64,000 bases of DNA from Elysia chlorotica (Eukaryota > Mollusca > Gastropoda > Plakobranchidae), in the NCBI GenBank assembly GCA_003991915.1, contig RQTK01000138.1, forward strand, positions 406,768-470,767, written 5' to 3'. Shown here one piece after another: positions 1 through 12,356 of this stretch. The notes under the pieces were generated by a model that worked only from the letters and a program-made list of their open reading frames with translations, was not told the origin of the DNA and ran no database searches. The position numbers and the translations under genes are program-made. Position 1 is the stretch's first letter. Every line of letters begins with the position of its first letter.

Positions 1-147
1 GGAGGAAAAGAAAGTAATATGAAAAATGTACTTCCAATACAGGTGCTTCGACAGGCCAGCACTAACCAGGACGCACAGCTGACTCCAGGAGAGCAGCAGA
101 GAATCCATGGGGCAGTTGGTGGTGTTCTAGAGATAAATCACATGTGA
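1..147 (+). CDS. C-terminal end of an unidentified protein (partial, enters from left edge)
   Basis: Frame 1 is open from the first base to a TGA at 145-147 and encodes 48 residues. The stretch is polar and Gln-rich (QASTNQDAQLTPGEQQR) and ends in EINHM. It is much richer in G and C than the AT-rich DNA that follows, which is typical of a last coding exon running into a 3' UTR. An acceptor-like CCAATACAG precedes base 43, so the exon could also start there. I do not recognise the family and see no catalytic motif or membrane segment. The alternative is a chance open frame, but codon quality and the sharp change in composition after the stop favour a real terminal exon. Confidence 0.45.
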   Translation, partial: GGKESNMKNVLPIQVLRQASTNQDAQLTPGEQQRIHGAVGGVLEINHM

Positions 148-3100
148 TGCTGGGCGACATTCCTTATTGCTTTTTCAGACCCAATCCTTTTTACTTGATG
201 AGAGACTTGTTTGGAATGTTTGTTTTAATATTGGTTTTCAGAACATAAAAATGACTTTATTTGTGACACAAAATAAGGACTTCTCTAGCTGCATCTTTGC
301 AGATTTTGCACGTTGTAGATTTTCTGCATCTTCTTGCAATCTTCAGTTATAACTTGAGTTTGTTTAAAAAAAAAAAACAAAAAAAAACGACCACTGCATA
401 GCAGCATTACATTCTAATAAAGATTTTGGTTTGGTGTTAATTTTATCAATTTAGATAAAGATGTGAATTTGATAAAAATACAACTTTATTGTAAAGAAAT
501 ATATCTAAGGTGAGCATTTTGTTTATTCTGTGGGGAAAATTATCTGTTTATCTTTTACCATACATTTTTGTCAGTGTTGGTTAAAGCATATGTTAGTTCC
601 AGTTTAGTTAAAGAATATGGAACAATGTAATTTTTTTTCCTTTTTTGTTTGTTTTCTAGTTAGCATTATCTTCCTTAAAGCTTTGTCACTTGTTAATTTT
701 CACCAAATACTACTACTTACGGCAATGTGAAACTTAAATTTGAAGGAATTAATATTTTAGGTTTTTGTTGTTTTTTCTATTTTATACCTCCATGGATTTT
801 GTGTTGTTACCTAATTACCACCATTGTGCTTTACTGGACTGTATAGTTTGCCCATGTTCTCACAAACTAAAATTGACATTGAATCAAAATATATGTATAT
901 TGCTTTACAATGATTAAAAAATAATTAATTTCAAAAGTTTATACTTGATAAATAATTGAAATATTGAAAGCATTTATACCACGCTGTATTTTTTACAAAA
1001 AAGATATTAGTTTAAATAACCAAAGCTTTAATAGTAACCTGTACAATTACTGCTCTTCATTTTTTGTGGAGAGTAAGATATACTTTGTCTAAAAATATTC
1101 CTATTTACCTTCATATTCAACTATGTAGACATATCTCCAAAGTTTTCTTTCATATTGGTCTTTTACAGCATCCATATGTCTAAGAAGAAAATAGTCTAGG
1201 CAATTTTACCTCAGCCTTTATTGTTCCTAATCTATCACTTGAATCTTTGACATATAATTCATTGGCATAAAAAGCTTTGAACATTTTCTTTGAAAAGAGA
1301 TTCTTTTAATGCAAAATAGTATACATGGTACAGAAAAAACCTGTATTCATTTTGAATGAATTTTGAACTATAAAGCATTGATTGTATTGTGAGGTTATTT
1401 GAAATTATCTAAATATGCATTTACCTATATTAGGTTTAAATTTATCAATGGGAGAAAAATGAGAAAAAAGTTGTATCTTAATATCTAGTCTACTTTTCAC
1501 CTTTTGCATTTTATTGACCACCGCAGCAAATATTGAGTGAACGTGTTGTTTACTAATATACTTTTCTGTTCTTTATTCCATTTACTATTTTGACATATTT
1601 CTTCTAGAGGGCTAGTGGAAACTACACTCGGAAGTGCTTGAGATATTTTATAAACTAGAAACATTAGTATTATTTTTCTTAATTGTTATTAAGGATACCA
1701 AAGCAATCATCATTTCTCTTTTGTTATTTGTGATGATATTAAACAATCTCTCTGATATTATTTGTTAAGATCTGTTGATGTCAAATAAAATAAAAAGTGC
1801 CTTTGACGTTTGGGTTGCCTACACAAAACTGTGTCAGCTTTTTAAAAAGCTGTATCATGAACAACAATATATAGCTGTACTCTTTCTTTTTCTCATCTCT
1901 CTCCATATCATTATTTTGATCAGAAAAAAACATTATTTCAGAGTAGGAAATGGTGCTATTTTTTATTTGAATAGCAAATGACAATGGTGCTTTTAAAATA
2001 ATTTACTGATAATTTTTAACATTCAAAGACAGAAACAGTCCTTTACCTCAATTTCTTCCAATGAAATTTAAGCACAGAAGTGATGGAGCAAAAAGTTTTG
2101 CAAATATTGTGCGCAAAGACTTCATTTCTCCAGCCCTTATGTTTTGTCTTTCCGAATTGTTTTACAATAATTTTAGTGTTCTTAAATGGCCTATTTTCAT
2201 TCATTGAAAGTCATTTTTGCTGCAAAAATAAAAGTTGATAGATAATGAGAAAGAAATAAATATACAATTAACTAACAGGGAGAAACTTTTGGAATGTTCA
2301 CATCATGTAAGTGAACTTTATTGTTCCAAAGAGAGAACATTTTTCCGACCAATGTCAAAATTTTCATATTACTAATCTAGAAAAAAAAAACGGAATTTAG
2401 TTTATATTTGAATATCATTTCACCTCTCCTGTTAAACTGCTATATCATTATTTGATTTTCCAAGTGCTGTGAGATATGTAATATGTTATAAGCCTTCCTC
2501 CAGTCTCATATTACTTTATAAGCATCTTCAGTGTGATACCATAAAATTTTTATGATTAGTCTAAAGTTGTCTTTTATTTGTACAATGATGTATACTGTTT
2601 GTTATTCATGTTAAGTGATGAGTCTGAGGCTTTAGCACAATATGCAAAAAATGAGATGATGCAAGTATGTCATTAGATACCCAATTAAGTGTATGTTTTT
2701 TTACTTTCCTATATACTGTAATATTCCTACCCCAAGATCTTAGAAAAATAGTATGTGTGCACTGAGTAATTGTTGCTGGTTTGGAGAAGGCTGATTGAGT
2801 AAGTAAATCATCAACAGTTTTTTTCTTCCTCTTTATTGTTGCTCTATAATAAGATTTTCAACAGATAGAAAAAAAAAATTATTTTAGGCCCTAAGGGTTA
2901 TTTATGTTGGTGCATATACAGTGCGAGCAGAAAAGAGGGGAAGAAAAAAAAAGGAGCGGGAAAGTATTATTGGAATTTCAATAAATAAATGGCAAAAAAT
3001 CTCTAAGTAAGGTGGTCTTTGATTATGGAGGAATTTATTGAAATTGTTTAGCAACAGAATGTTGTTTTTTTAAACAAGGGAAAATTTTTTAACAACTTTT

Positions 3101-4850
3101 GATGACTTAAGAAAGTCAAGATGTTTTAGCATTCACATATTTTTGTTACATTTACAAGGATCCTTTTGCAGTACATGCGTATGCCTTCTTAAGAAAGGTG
3201 ATGTTTTTGTGTAATTTAATAACAAAACAAATTAAATATATTGTGAATATATTTAGGATGTTAAACTACTAAGAAGTTAGCAATCACAAACATTATTCTA
3301 AGTGCAGGCGATAATGAATGTTGAATGTTGAATTTTTTTTTTTACTTATTTACTCTCCACGAACTTTCATTCGAAATGTACTTAATCTCATTAAACTTAT
3401 GATATTTGTTTATTTTGATGAGGCTTAAGTGTAGAAACATCATCAAATGATAAACTGTTCTCACAATTGTAAAATTATTAGGTCAAGACATTAGTTTTGA
3501 TGGCTGATTTTAAATTCTATTTGTTTGTCTTGAACAAGCATTGAATCAATGAAAAATAAATGATTAGAAAATAATAAGCACTATCAGACTTCCAGATTTG
3601 AAATACCTTTTTTTTTTTTTTACTCTTTGTCTTATACATTTATTCATAATGTTTGTTATCATGAATTTCCAAAAGCAATGTATGTATTTAGTCAGCTTTA
3701 ATAGAAATATAGTTAACATTCCCAAATAATATATTGATAGTTTCCTTCAATTTGCTTGATGGGTGTATTATTATTACAATGAAATTATTTTATGGGTAAG
3801 CCTAATTTTGTTTTAATTAAATCTGTTCACACATAGAGATTTATGGAATATCTGCTGTCAAATATCATGTGTTGTTAAGCATTTCACCTAGGATGAGGTA
3901 AAATTATGTCTAAAAAAAAACAGGGACTTGTCGAAATAAATCCAGAGCCCTTTATCTGAAGTGGGTGCTGTCACTTTTATTATGTATGGTTTATATACTA
4001 AAATTACTGTTGAGTGCTCACAAATTTCTGTATATATGTTTACAGGATTAAGAGGATGGTTAGATCTATCTTTACTTTAAATGCCTAGACTCTCTCTTTT
4101 CTGCAATGAAAATCATCAGGTTTTTTTTCTTTTCGCGATACAATTTTATAAATTTGAAACACGCAGTTTTCTTAGAAGGTTTTCATCATCAGGCAGTGGT
4201 ATTTTTCCATTTCTCAATACTCAGTTATATTCTGCAGCAATTGTCTTGTTTGAATTTGGAAATGGAAAACAAAATTCTTTAAAATAACATTCCATGTTTT
4301 TGTTTCCTTATATACATTGTTTTGAAAATTTTTAAACATAAATATGCACAACCATACTGCTGATATGTTATGCACTGTTGATGGAAAAAAAATTAAACAT
4401 ATTATTGCTAATTTTGGACAAAATAAAATTCATAATTTGTATATTAAAAAGAGTATGTATTTTTTTTTTCATTTACTTTTCTAGTTGAGTGGTTTTTTTT
4501 CTTCTTCATATATGTAAGATCATCTATATGTTTGTTTTGTTTTGTTTAAATTATTATTTAATGAAGGATTTCTTCGATTGCCTTTATGAATTATACATTC
4601 TATGACTGTGCAGGGGTCTTAAAATAATTCAAATTTTAATAGTCATAATGCATTGGTGAAAAATATGAGTAGAAAAGGGTGGTTGTAGCTTTGTTGTTGT
4701 TTTTTTGTGGCAGTCACGTGGCGTTTCCTTACAGCAATGCTTTACGTAAACAATCCTGTATAAAACAATACAACCTTGATAACATGACTTAATTTGTACA
4801 CAAACAGAAACTGTACATTATAAGAGCTACAAAACTGTCCCTTTAATCTT
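148..4850. other. AT-rich 3' UTR or intergenic DNA, no gene seen
   Basis: Strongly AT-rich, with many short T and A runs and stop codons in all frames. The open frames present are all under 70 codons and have no recognisable protein. The + strand is visibly T-rich. Nothing else is supported here. Confidence 0.5.
416..421 (+). terminator. AATAAA poly(A) signal, candidate for the left-edge gene
   Basis: The first canonical AATAAA after the stop at 145-147. It would give a 3' UTR of about 300 bases. Further AATAAA copies occur in the AT-rich DNA beyond, so the true cleavage site cannot be fixed from sequence. Confidence 0.3.
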
Positions 4851-4851
4851 A

Positions 4852-4929
4852 TAGCCTAAAACTCAATGGCTTTAGAAAAAGGAAGTGGCTATTTATATAT
4901 TATCATAGGTAAACTCGGACTAAGTTGAG

Positions 4930-4984
<55 letters not shown>

Positions 4985-5030
4985 AGCCTAAAACTCAATG
5001 GCTTTAGAAAAATATATATATATATATATA
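4852..5030. repeat. (TC)n and (TA)n microsatellites with a duplicated flank
   Basis: A TC run of about 46 bases (4934-4981) and a TA run (5012-5030) lie next to two near-identical copies of a 28-base flank, TAGCCTAAAACTCAATGGCT and following bases, at 4853 and 4984. The flank was therefore copied together with or across the microsatellite. Confidence 0.75.
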
Positions 5031-5790
5031 AAGAATCGACGAATAATACATAATCATAATTCATATCAAACTTGAACCATTATAGAGATAAGGATATCCA
5101 TCTTCAAGGTATCTCATTCCCTCTCTGTAAATTTATACGGTAATGTATCTGATATAATTAATATCCAGAGGTCCATCTCGTCAGTTTCCCCTACCCTTTC
5201 CATACTCCTTTTAGACATTTTTATCCCTAACTCTGATAGACAATCCTCTTTGTAGAATTGCCGAAGCTGATAGATATTTCCTATGGTTTCGGCACCACCG
5301 CGCACTATGAAAAGGTTTGCTGGTTGTACAATTTCACCCTCTGATTTTTAACAGTGACCCGTTCAATCAATAGTATTGATATCTCAGTCGAAGTGTCATA
5401 CTTATAAGACGTGCAAGGTATTTAGTTAAAAAGTGTCACCAAGTGGGCAAGTCTATAGCGTATCCTATAGTGAAATAATTAATGCATACAAGTTGGTGTA
5501 ATGCAGGTTGTTTTTATCGCAATCATATCGATTAAAGTTGCATTAACCATCGGCACCACAGTTATATTGGATAACGCACCAGTAGCTACTTTTCAACTGT
5601 TCTTCCTTGTGCAACCTGTTGCACGAGTAATATTCAACTTCAATGTCCTCCCTCCGTGTCTGTCTGCCTGTCTCTATTTGTCTCTTCCTCTCTTTATCTC
5701 TTTCTTCATGTCTCCTCTCTGTCACCGTCTCGTGTTTCTCTCCCTCCTTTTTTCCATGTCTCCTCCCTCTGTTTATCTCATCTTCTCATC
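5031..5790. other. No gene seen
   Basis: Mixed-composition DNA. An apparent open frame from 5501 is the low-complexity C/T-rich strand and has no protein character. No RNA gene or conserved motif recognised. Confidence 0.4.
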
Positions 5791-5794
5791 GTTC

Positions 5795-5990
5795 TCTTTT
5801 TATACCTTCTCCCTTACCGCCCTCTCTCGCCTATTCTACTCTTTCTCTTTGCACATCTAGCTACTCCCCCCCCCCTTTCTACACACACACACACACACTC
5901 TCTCTCATCTTTCTTTTTATACCTTCTCCCTTACCGCCCTCTCTCGCCTATTCTACTCTTTCTCTTTGCACATCTAGCTACACCCCCCTC
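5795..5990. repeat. Two tandem copies of a pyrimidine-rich unit of about 120 bp
   Basis: A stretch of about 70 bases beginning TTTTTATACCTTCTCCCTTA occurs near 5798 and again near 5912. Each copy is followed by a CTAGCTAC motif, a C run and a (CA)n or CACACACTC run. The unit belongs to a 500-base C/T-rich tract and is not coding. Confidence 0.75.
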
Positions 5991-6006
5991 CCCTTTTCTA
6001 CACACA

Positions 6007-6011
<5 letters not shown>

Positions 6012-6072
<61 letters not shown>
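6012..6072. repeat. (TC)n microsatellite
   Basis: About 60 bases of uninterrupted TC dinucleotides, ending the pyrimidine-rich tract that begins near 5640. Confidence 0.9.
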
Positions 6073-6075
<3 letters not shown>

Positions 6076-6689
6076 GGGGCCTTGACTATCTTTTCTCTCA
6101 ACCAGTTCTGTTTCAGTGTTTTTAATACAATGCGAGAACGAATGGAAAACATACTATAATTGCCCATTACATTACCAATAACACTCTGTAGATAATGTAA
6201 TATCGAATGTAATTATTACCACCCCATCAAATTTCACGCGGTTTCATTCTTTTCCAAATATCTGTGAGGGACTTTCTTATATACATTTAAAAATGAACAC
6301 ATTTGGCCTATTCATTACATACGGTGCTCCTGGCTAGCAAAAGATAATCCCGCCCTCATAACCACATAGAGTTAGAGCTCAATTGAATTGCGCGTGTCTG
6401 TTTTAATATGAAAGATAACTCTTTTTAATTTTATAATGAACGACACGACTGATCAGAGATTTTTATTTATCTGAAACTAGGAGTATCTGTCGGTATATGC
6501 AAATTCATGTACACACAAGTGCACGCAAGGTTGGCCTTTTTACAGGCTGCAGTGTATCGTTGAACACCTGGTGTCGAGATTCACTTTCATAAGTGAAAAC
6601 TAACAGCACGTAACTTATACTAGTAAGTTGTAAGTAGTGTTTCAGTCATTCATTGATTCGACCAGTCTCTTCTTTCAAAGTGTAGCATC

Positions 6690-6800
6690 CCTTGGAAGAA
6701 ACCTAACGTCAGCACTGTAAAGGCTAAATTGTAAACGGGCCCCAAGACTGGCGTCTGACAATTTTATGTACTGCCTCACACGCGACAGGACGTGGATGCC
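6690..6800 (-). mobile_element. SINE fragment (3' half)
   Basis: Contains ACGTCAGCACT, then CGGGCCCCAAGACTGGCG and CTGACAATTTTATGT, the order seen in the fuller copies at 36462-36700 and 41003-41225. The tRNA-like head is not evident, so this is a decayed or truncated copy. It lies just upstream of the PHGDH promoter duplication. Confidence 0.55.
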
Positions 6801-9201
6801 TGAACTCCCGTGTTATCCATTGTAAAAGATGAAAACTGCATATTTCTATATTTTATTATAAAATCTCTTTGCGGGGAGCGTAGGGCACGCCATAAAAACC
6901 AAACCGTTTCCATTTTTTTTAGTCACAGAAAAAAATCTAAAACATTCTTAAACGGATCTTGAACATCCAAAAAAAAAATAAAAAAATAATATATATACAA
7001 AGTCCCGGATACCATGATCTATTCTCGAGACCTATAAGAGCTTCGCTTTCCCCGAACAAAGTGAGCTGAGGACAAAAATAAACAACAAACCACTTACGTT
7101 CCCCTCTCCATCTGTTTAGGGCCTATGCTTTAGTAGTAAAGTAGCTTTATTTATTTATTATTATTTTTTAAAAATTAAGACCACATTTCATTCCTGTATA
7201 TCAGCCATTTTCTGAAGCAAGAACTACATTCCTCCAAGCCAACGGTGAAGTTATTCTTTTAGAATGTCAATATTTATTTCCATTGCATAACGTCCCTTGT
7301 CGACTTGTCGGTGACGCGATACAAATTCATTAATTTCTCAAAAGCTTTATAGGCCGATGTCCTAATTATTGTTTTTATCATACCCACCTGTATCGTTATG
7401 TCTGACAGAATTATTTTTTTTTTCATGATAACCTACTGACCCTGTGCTGGTAAAACTGGCAATACACGTATTTCTCAAATGGTTAAAATTGCACCTGTGC
7501 TGGCGAATCAATAACATGTGAAGGTGTCCAAGTTTTTTCTCTCTCTCGGTCTGTTACAAATCATAGATCTATTTCCTTTGTTCTTATTAAATCTCTAAAC
7601 CCCAGCAATGTTTGATTGAGAAAAAACCCACAAAAAACAACAACAACAACAACGACAAACGAAAGAAAACAAACAAAAACAGCCAAACAAACAAGGCTCT
7701 TCCGACCCTACGATCTCAATAAAATGACGTTCATAATGAATTAATCGTATCAATTGATTGTTGCGCAACTTATCCAATCTAATGATTTTGTATCCCCATT
7801 ACATACATTTGCAAGATCATGAGTGTGAAACTGTCGTTAGTGGGCCTACAATAAGGATAAGCTATAATAAGTACGTGCGCAGAGCAGAGTATTGTATGGA
7901 CGCTCATGTGCGCTCAGGCAGTGCCTTCGTAGGCAGTTTTATTCGATAAACCCACGAGTAGACAATTGTAAATCTCGATAAAGTAAAACTAGTCATAGTG
8001 ATCACACTTTTAGATCCAGTCAAAATGATAAGAGTCCATTTTCCCTTTTATTTTTAATTATGTTTAAGAAAACGTTAATTTTAATAATTAATTTGGATGA
8101 TATTAAGATTTATTTCGCAAAAACCAATTTATAATTTATCGATAAAAAGAAAACCTTTCAAGGCAAACACTAGGGTGAAAGGTCATTTTCAGACTACGAA
8201 ACACCTTTTAATATCAATACTTATAATCGGCAAATATTAATAACAAGGGCAGGAGCAGCAGCAGCAGCAGCGACAATGTCAACACCAGCAAAAATAGTAA
8301 CAAATATTAGTTTTTGATGATATTGATAGGCGGTTATGGTAATGATTATGACAATCAATGGCGGCTCGAGCCTTTAAATACAAAATGGGAGTTTCACTGC
8401 ACTTTTCAATTAAAATAAAAATATAATCAATATTTGAGCAATTTTATTACAGAAAAAAAACTAAGGATATAAGTGCACACTACATTTTTGAAATAATTTT
8501 CTGCAACAAAACCATTAAAATGACAATGATAATAATTACACTGAACATAACAATAATTACAGTGAAATTACAAAAATGATGTTAATGATGATGATGATAA
8601 AAATAATGACGATGAAAATAAAAGAATACAAAAGTATAAATTAATACTATATAAAGTTATAATAATGTCACAAAATGTATGTATTAATATTGACATAAGA
8701 ACATTTTTTCATGAAAATACAGTGGTATATTTTTTATGGAGAGAGTTTTACAAAGTTCACACAAAGAGTAAAAACCATGTTTGAGCAAACCAGCAATAGT
8801 GTACTATATTTGGTCTTTAAAAAAAAAAATGAAAATGCCAGGAGTGTTTTTAGCATTTTTTTTGTTTGCGAGCAAATAATGGGCTCAAAAAAATGTTAGC
8901 TGGGATAAAATACAAAAAAAAAATGTAATAAGGTAAAATTGAGAAGAAGGGGAAGAGGAAGTGAAAAAAAAAACGACCAAGGAAACATAAATAAAAAAAA
9001 AACAACAAAACAAAATGAAACAGGGAAATACCATATAGCATTCCCATACCGGGTAACGTTCGGGAAAAAAATAATCAGTTCACTACTTTGTCATTTTGCA
9101 GTTTGCATTTAGTCGAACTACACAAGCATCAATTTTTTTTCTCCCTGAAATCTGACCGAGACTGGGTTGGTTGCGAGACTCATAAACCAAGGACCGCACA
9201 C

Positions 9202-9282
9202 ATGCGGGTTATTTGCGTTCACGCCTTTGCGACGATCACATCAAGCACACAACCATGGTTATTCAACTACGTAAAGTTTTGA
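9202..9282 (+). other. Upstream ORF overlapping the PHGDH start (copy A)
   Basis: ATG at 9202 opens a 26-codon frame that ends at TGA 9280-9282, past the PHGDH ATG at 9255 and in another frame. If the transcript starts upstream of 9202, ribosomes using this ATG would bypass the main start. The same frame, with a few residue changes, is present in copy B. Confidence 0.4.
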
Positions 9283-9389
9283 TCAGCGATGAGGTTGATC
9301 AGAAATGTGTGGATATACTCCAAAACAACGGTGTTGAAGTAACTAAAAACACAAAGCTTTCCAAAGAGGAATTATTACGAACCATACCG
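9255..9389 (+). CDS. PHGDH: PHGDH exon 1A (first coding exon, copy A)
   Basis: Encodes residues 1-45 ([16 protein letters not shown] to LLRTIP), the start of the substrate-binding domain. It ends in phase 0 at donor GTAAGA. No acceptor is needed because the exon carries the start codon, so 1A and 1B are alternative first exons rather than both being used in one mRNA. Confidence 0.9.
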
Positions 9390-10769
9390 GTAAGACTCTC
9401 GTTTATTTACCAAGGCTCCCGGTGATCCAGATCTAGCTAGAATCTAGATCTTGACATAATCTAGTTTCTCAAAGCAATAATGTTGACTAGATTATCTGGG
9501 CCTAGGGCTAGAGAGTAGACACCTAGATCTAGATCTAGATCTAGATTTTTAAAAAAGATACGTAGACTTTAGGATAAATATTTAGGGTATTTAGAACTAA
9601 ATATAGTTTCTCCTGGGCCCACAGTTTCATGCTCTAGAAAAATACTAGATTTAGATCTTTATTAAAAGTTCAACAGAGAGGAAAACACGTTCTGGTAAAC
9701 TGAATCAGGTTCTCAGATAAATTCAAGAGGATTCATTCCACCTGCAAACCAACAATGAAGTGTACAGTCGTGAAGTAAAAGATAATCCTTGGGTCTGTAC
9801 AGACGGATTTTTTCTATATGTGTAGAATCTAGATCTATTTCTTTGAAGCACATGTATTCTGCTATTAATTGCATTAAATCGTTTAGAAAAAATGGGGGCC
9901 TCCCTTAGCGGCTTATCAGCACACAAGCTAGCAATGTATGTGGGGCAAAAAGAAATGGGGAGCAAGGGACCACGAACGTGAGATCAGCGTATTAGATACG
10001 CACTAGGATTAGGAAAATAATGACACTGGTGCTTTCTGGAGAGTTTTATATATTAAAAGTTTTAAATGATGATGACGATTATTATTATTACAACATACAC
10101 ATGTAGCCTACCATTATTATTATTATTATTTTTATTATTATTATTATCATTACTAGTTGCGAACCCACAGAATTCTTGACGATTGTGGGATATCATGGTC
10201 AAAACTGAAGGTTCACCCTTACAGTTCTAATTTAATTACAGATGAATTTAAACTGTTCTAACCCTCAAAATTGTTTTGTCATACTTTATATTATATCTTT
10301 GGAAACTAAAAACATTTTCATGAAGAGAAAATTTTCATCAAGAAGTCTAGGTTCTTTTAAAAAAAAAAAAATTTGATTTATGTACAATGTAAAAGTACAA
10401 CCTAGTTCTAGATCTAGCTGAAAATGGACACTCACCCCTGACCCTCTGCGACCACCAGGCAGACTTGCAAGTACTACACACACACATACAAACTTTACTG
10501 CTGCTTCCTACAGATTGTTTAATGTTATAAACTAAGGCTGAATCATAGATATAAATAACTTCCCCTAGATCGCTGACAAGAAATGGCGGCCCGCTTCCGG
10601 GCATATCAGCGCGCCGTGTCTGTGGGTCGGAGAGGGTGGGCGGGCAGCAAGTGGGGGCAGGAACTACCGATTACGAATCCAGTGCAATAGATAAATAATA
10701 GGAAAATAATGACACCGATGCTCTCTGGAGTGTTTTATTTACTTTTAAATGGCGATTTTTATAAGTATT

Positions 10770-10800
<31 letters not shown>

Positions 10801-11180
10801 AATTCGCAGAAAACTTTTTCAGAATACTTTTTGACAATGTTGTTGTAAATCCATTTTGGTATATCTTGTTGTTGTTGTTGTTAAAACGCCAACAGCACAT
10901 ACCTTGTACCATACATGGATAATGTTCCAATTATTATTTTCTTGCTTAATGACTCAAACTCCCAATCTCCCGGTTAGAAGTGACATGCTCTATCCTTGGA
11001 CGGCTTCATTTCTCTCCTCATTTTAAGACGTGGAACAAAGACTCAGGACGTTTGTATTCGTCGAAAAAGCCCTTACCGCATGAGATTTAATGTTTACTCT
11101 TCCTAATTCCTTCCAGTTCTTCGTTTGACAACATAATAATATTGGTAATTGTCGCCCCCCCCCCCTTTTTTTTTTTACCA

Positions 11181-11211
<31 letters not shown>

Positions 11212-12318
11212 TTTTTTCACGTTTTCTGGTATCCTCTGATCCTTTATACGCTCGATTGTCAACTTATGGCTGAGTCAGCACGGGTTTCCTCACGACTGTC
11301 AAATCAATAATCCGCCATCATCCGCTACCTGCTCAGTGTTTGTTAATTGAAATTCGCGTACGTCTCTCTGTTGCACTGTCATATCGTCTCAAGGTAAGGA
11401 TACTACAAATTCAGAATTCTAGCATTATTATTTAAAGATTAAACTGGCCCCTTGGTTATAATCAACAGCTTGCTGTATGAGAAAAGGATACAGTGTTGAG
11501 GACAAAAGGGGCGCGGTAAATATGGGCCAGACCAATCGCTTCCCACGCAGGAATCCTATGGTGTGAACCCAACTATGCTGTCGCGTTTTGCCTTTGTTGT
11601 TGGATCGGTGACCGTTCAACGTTAAAAACAAAGTCCCGGATACCCTGATCTATTCTCGAGACCTTAAAAGAGCTTCGCTTTCCCCGAAAAAAAAAAATGA
11701 GCTGAGGACAAAAATAACAACAATCCACTTACGTTCCCCTCTCCATGACAAAAATCTGTTTAGGGTCTATGCTTTAGCACCAAAGTAGCTTTATTTATTT
11801 ATTTATTACTGTTTTAAATTAAGACCACACTTCCTTCCTGTATATCAGCCATTTTCTGCGGCACACTACAAAAGCACTACATTCCTCCAAGCCAACGGTG
11901 AAGTTATTCTTTTAGAATGTCAATATTTATTTCCATTGCATAACGCTCCTTGTCGACTTGTCGGTGACGCGGTACAAATTCATTAATTTCTCAAAAGCTT
12001 TATAGGCCGATATCCTAATCATTGTTTTTATCATACCTACCTGTATCGTTATGTCTGATAGCATTATTTTTTTTCATGATAACCTACTGACCCTGTGCTG
12101 GTAAAACTGGCAATACACGTATTTCTCAAATGGTTAAAATTGCACCTGTGCTGGCGAATCAATTACATGACTGTGAAGGTGTCCAAGTTTTTTCTCTCTC
12201 TCTGTTACAAGTCATAGATCTATTTCCTTTGTTCTTATTAAATCTCTAAATCCTAGCAATGTTTGCTTGAGAAAACAAAAAACAAAACAAAACAAAATCA
12301 ACAACAAAACAAAACAGC

Positions 12319-12356
<38 letters not shown>

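Larger units (their letters stand above)
6998..10543. repeat. Direct repeat copy A: PHGDH promoter, first exon and start of intron 1
   Basis: This 3546-bp segment matches 11629-15134 in order and orientation, from CAAAGTCCCGGATACC to ACTAAGGCTGAAT. Differences are scattered substitutions, microsatellite lengths and a block near 7685-7790 that copy B lacks (copy B has a (CAA)n run there). The unit contains the 5' flank, 5' UTR, the coding first exon and about 1.15 kb of intron, so each copy could act as a complete alternative promoter. Confidence 0.9.

Noticed and set aside
5501..6159. Overlapping frames of 119-167 codons rich in Leu and Ser
   Set aside because: Translations of a C/T-rich low-complexity tract and (TC)n repeat.
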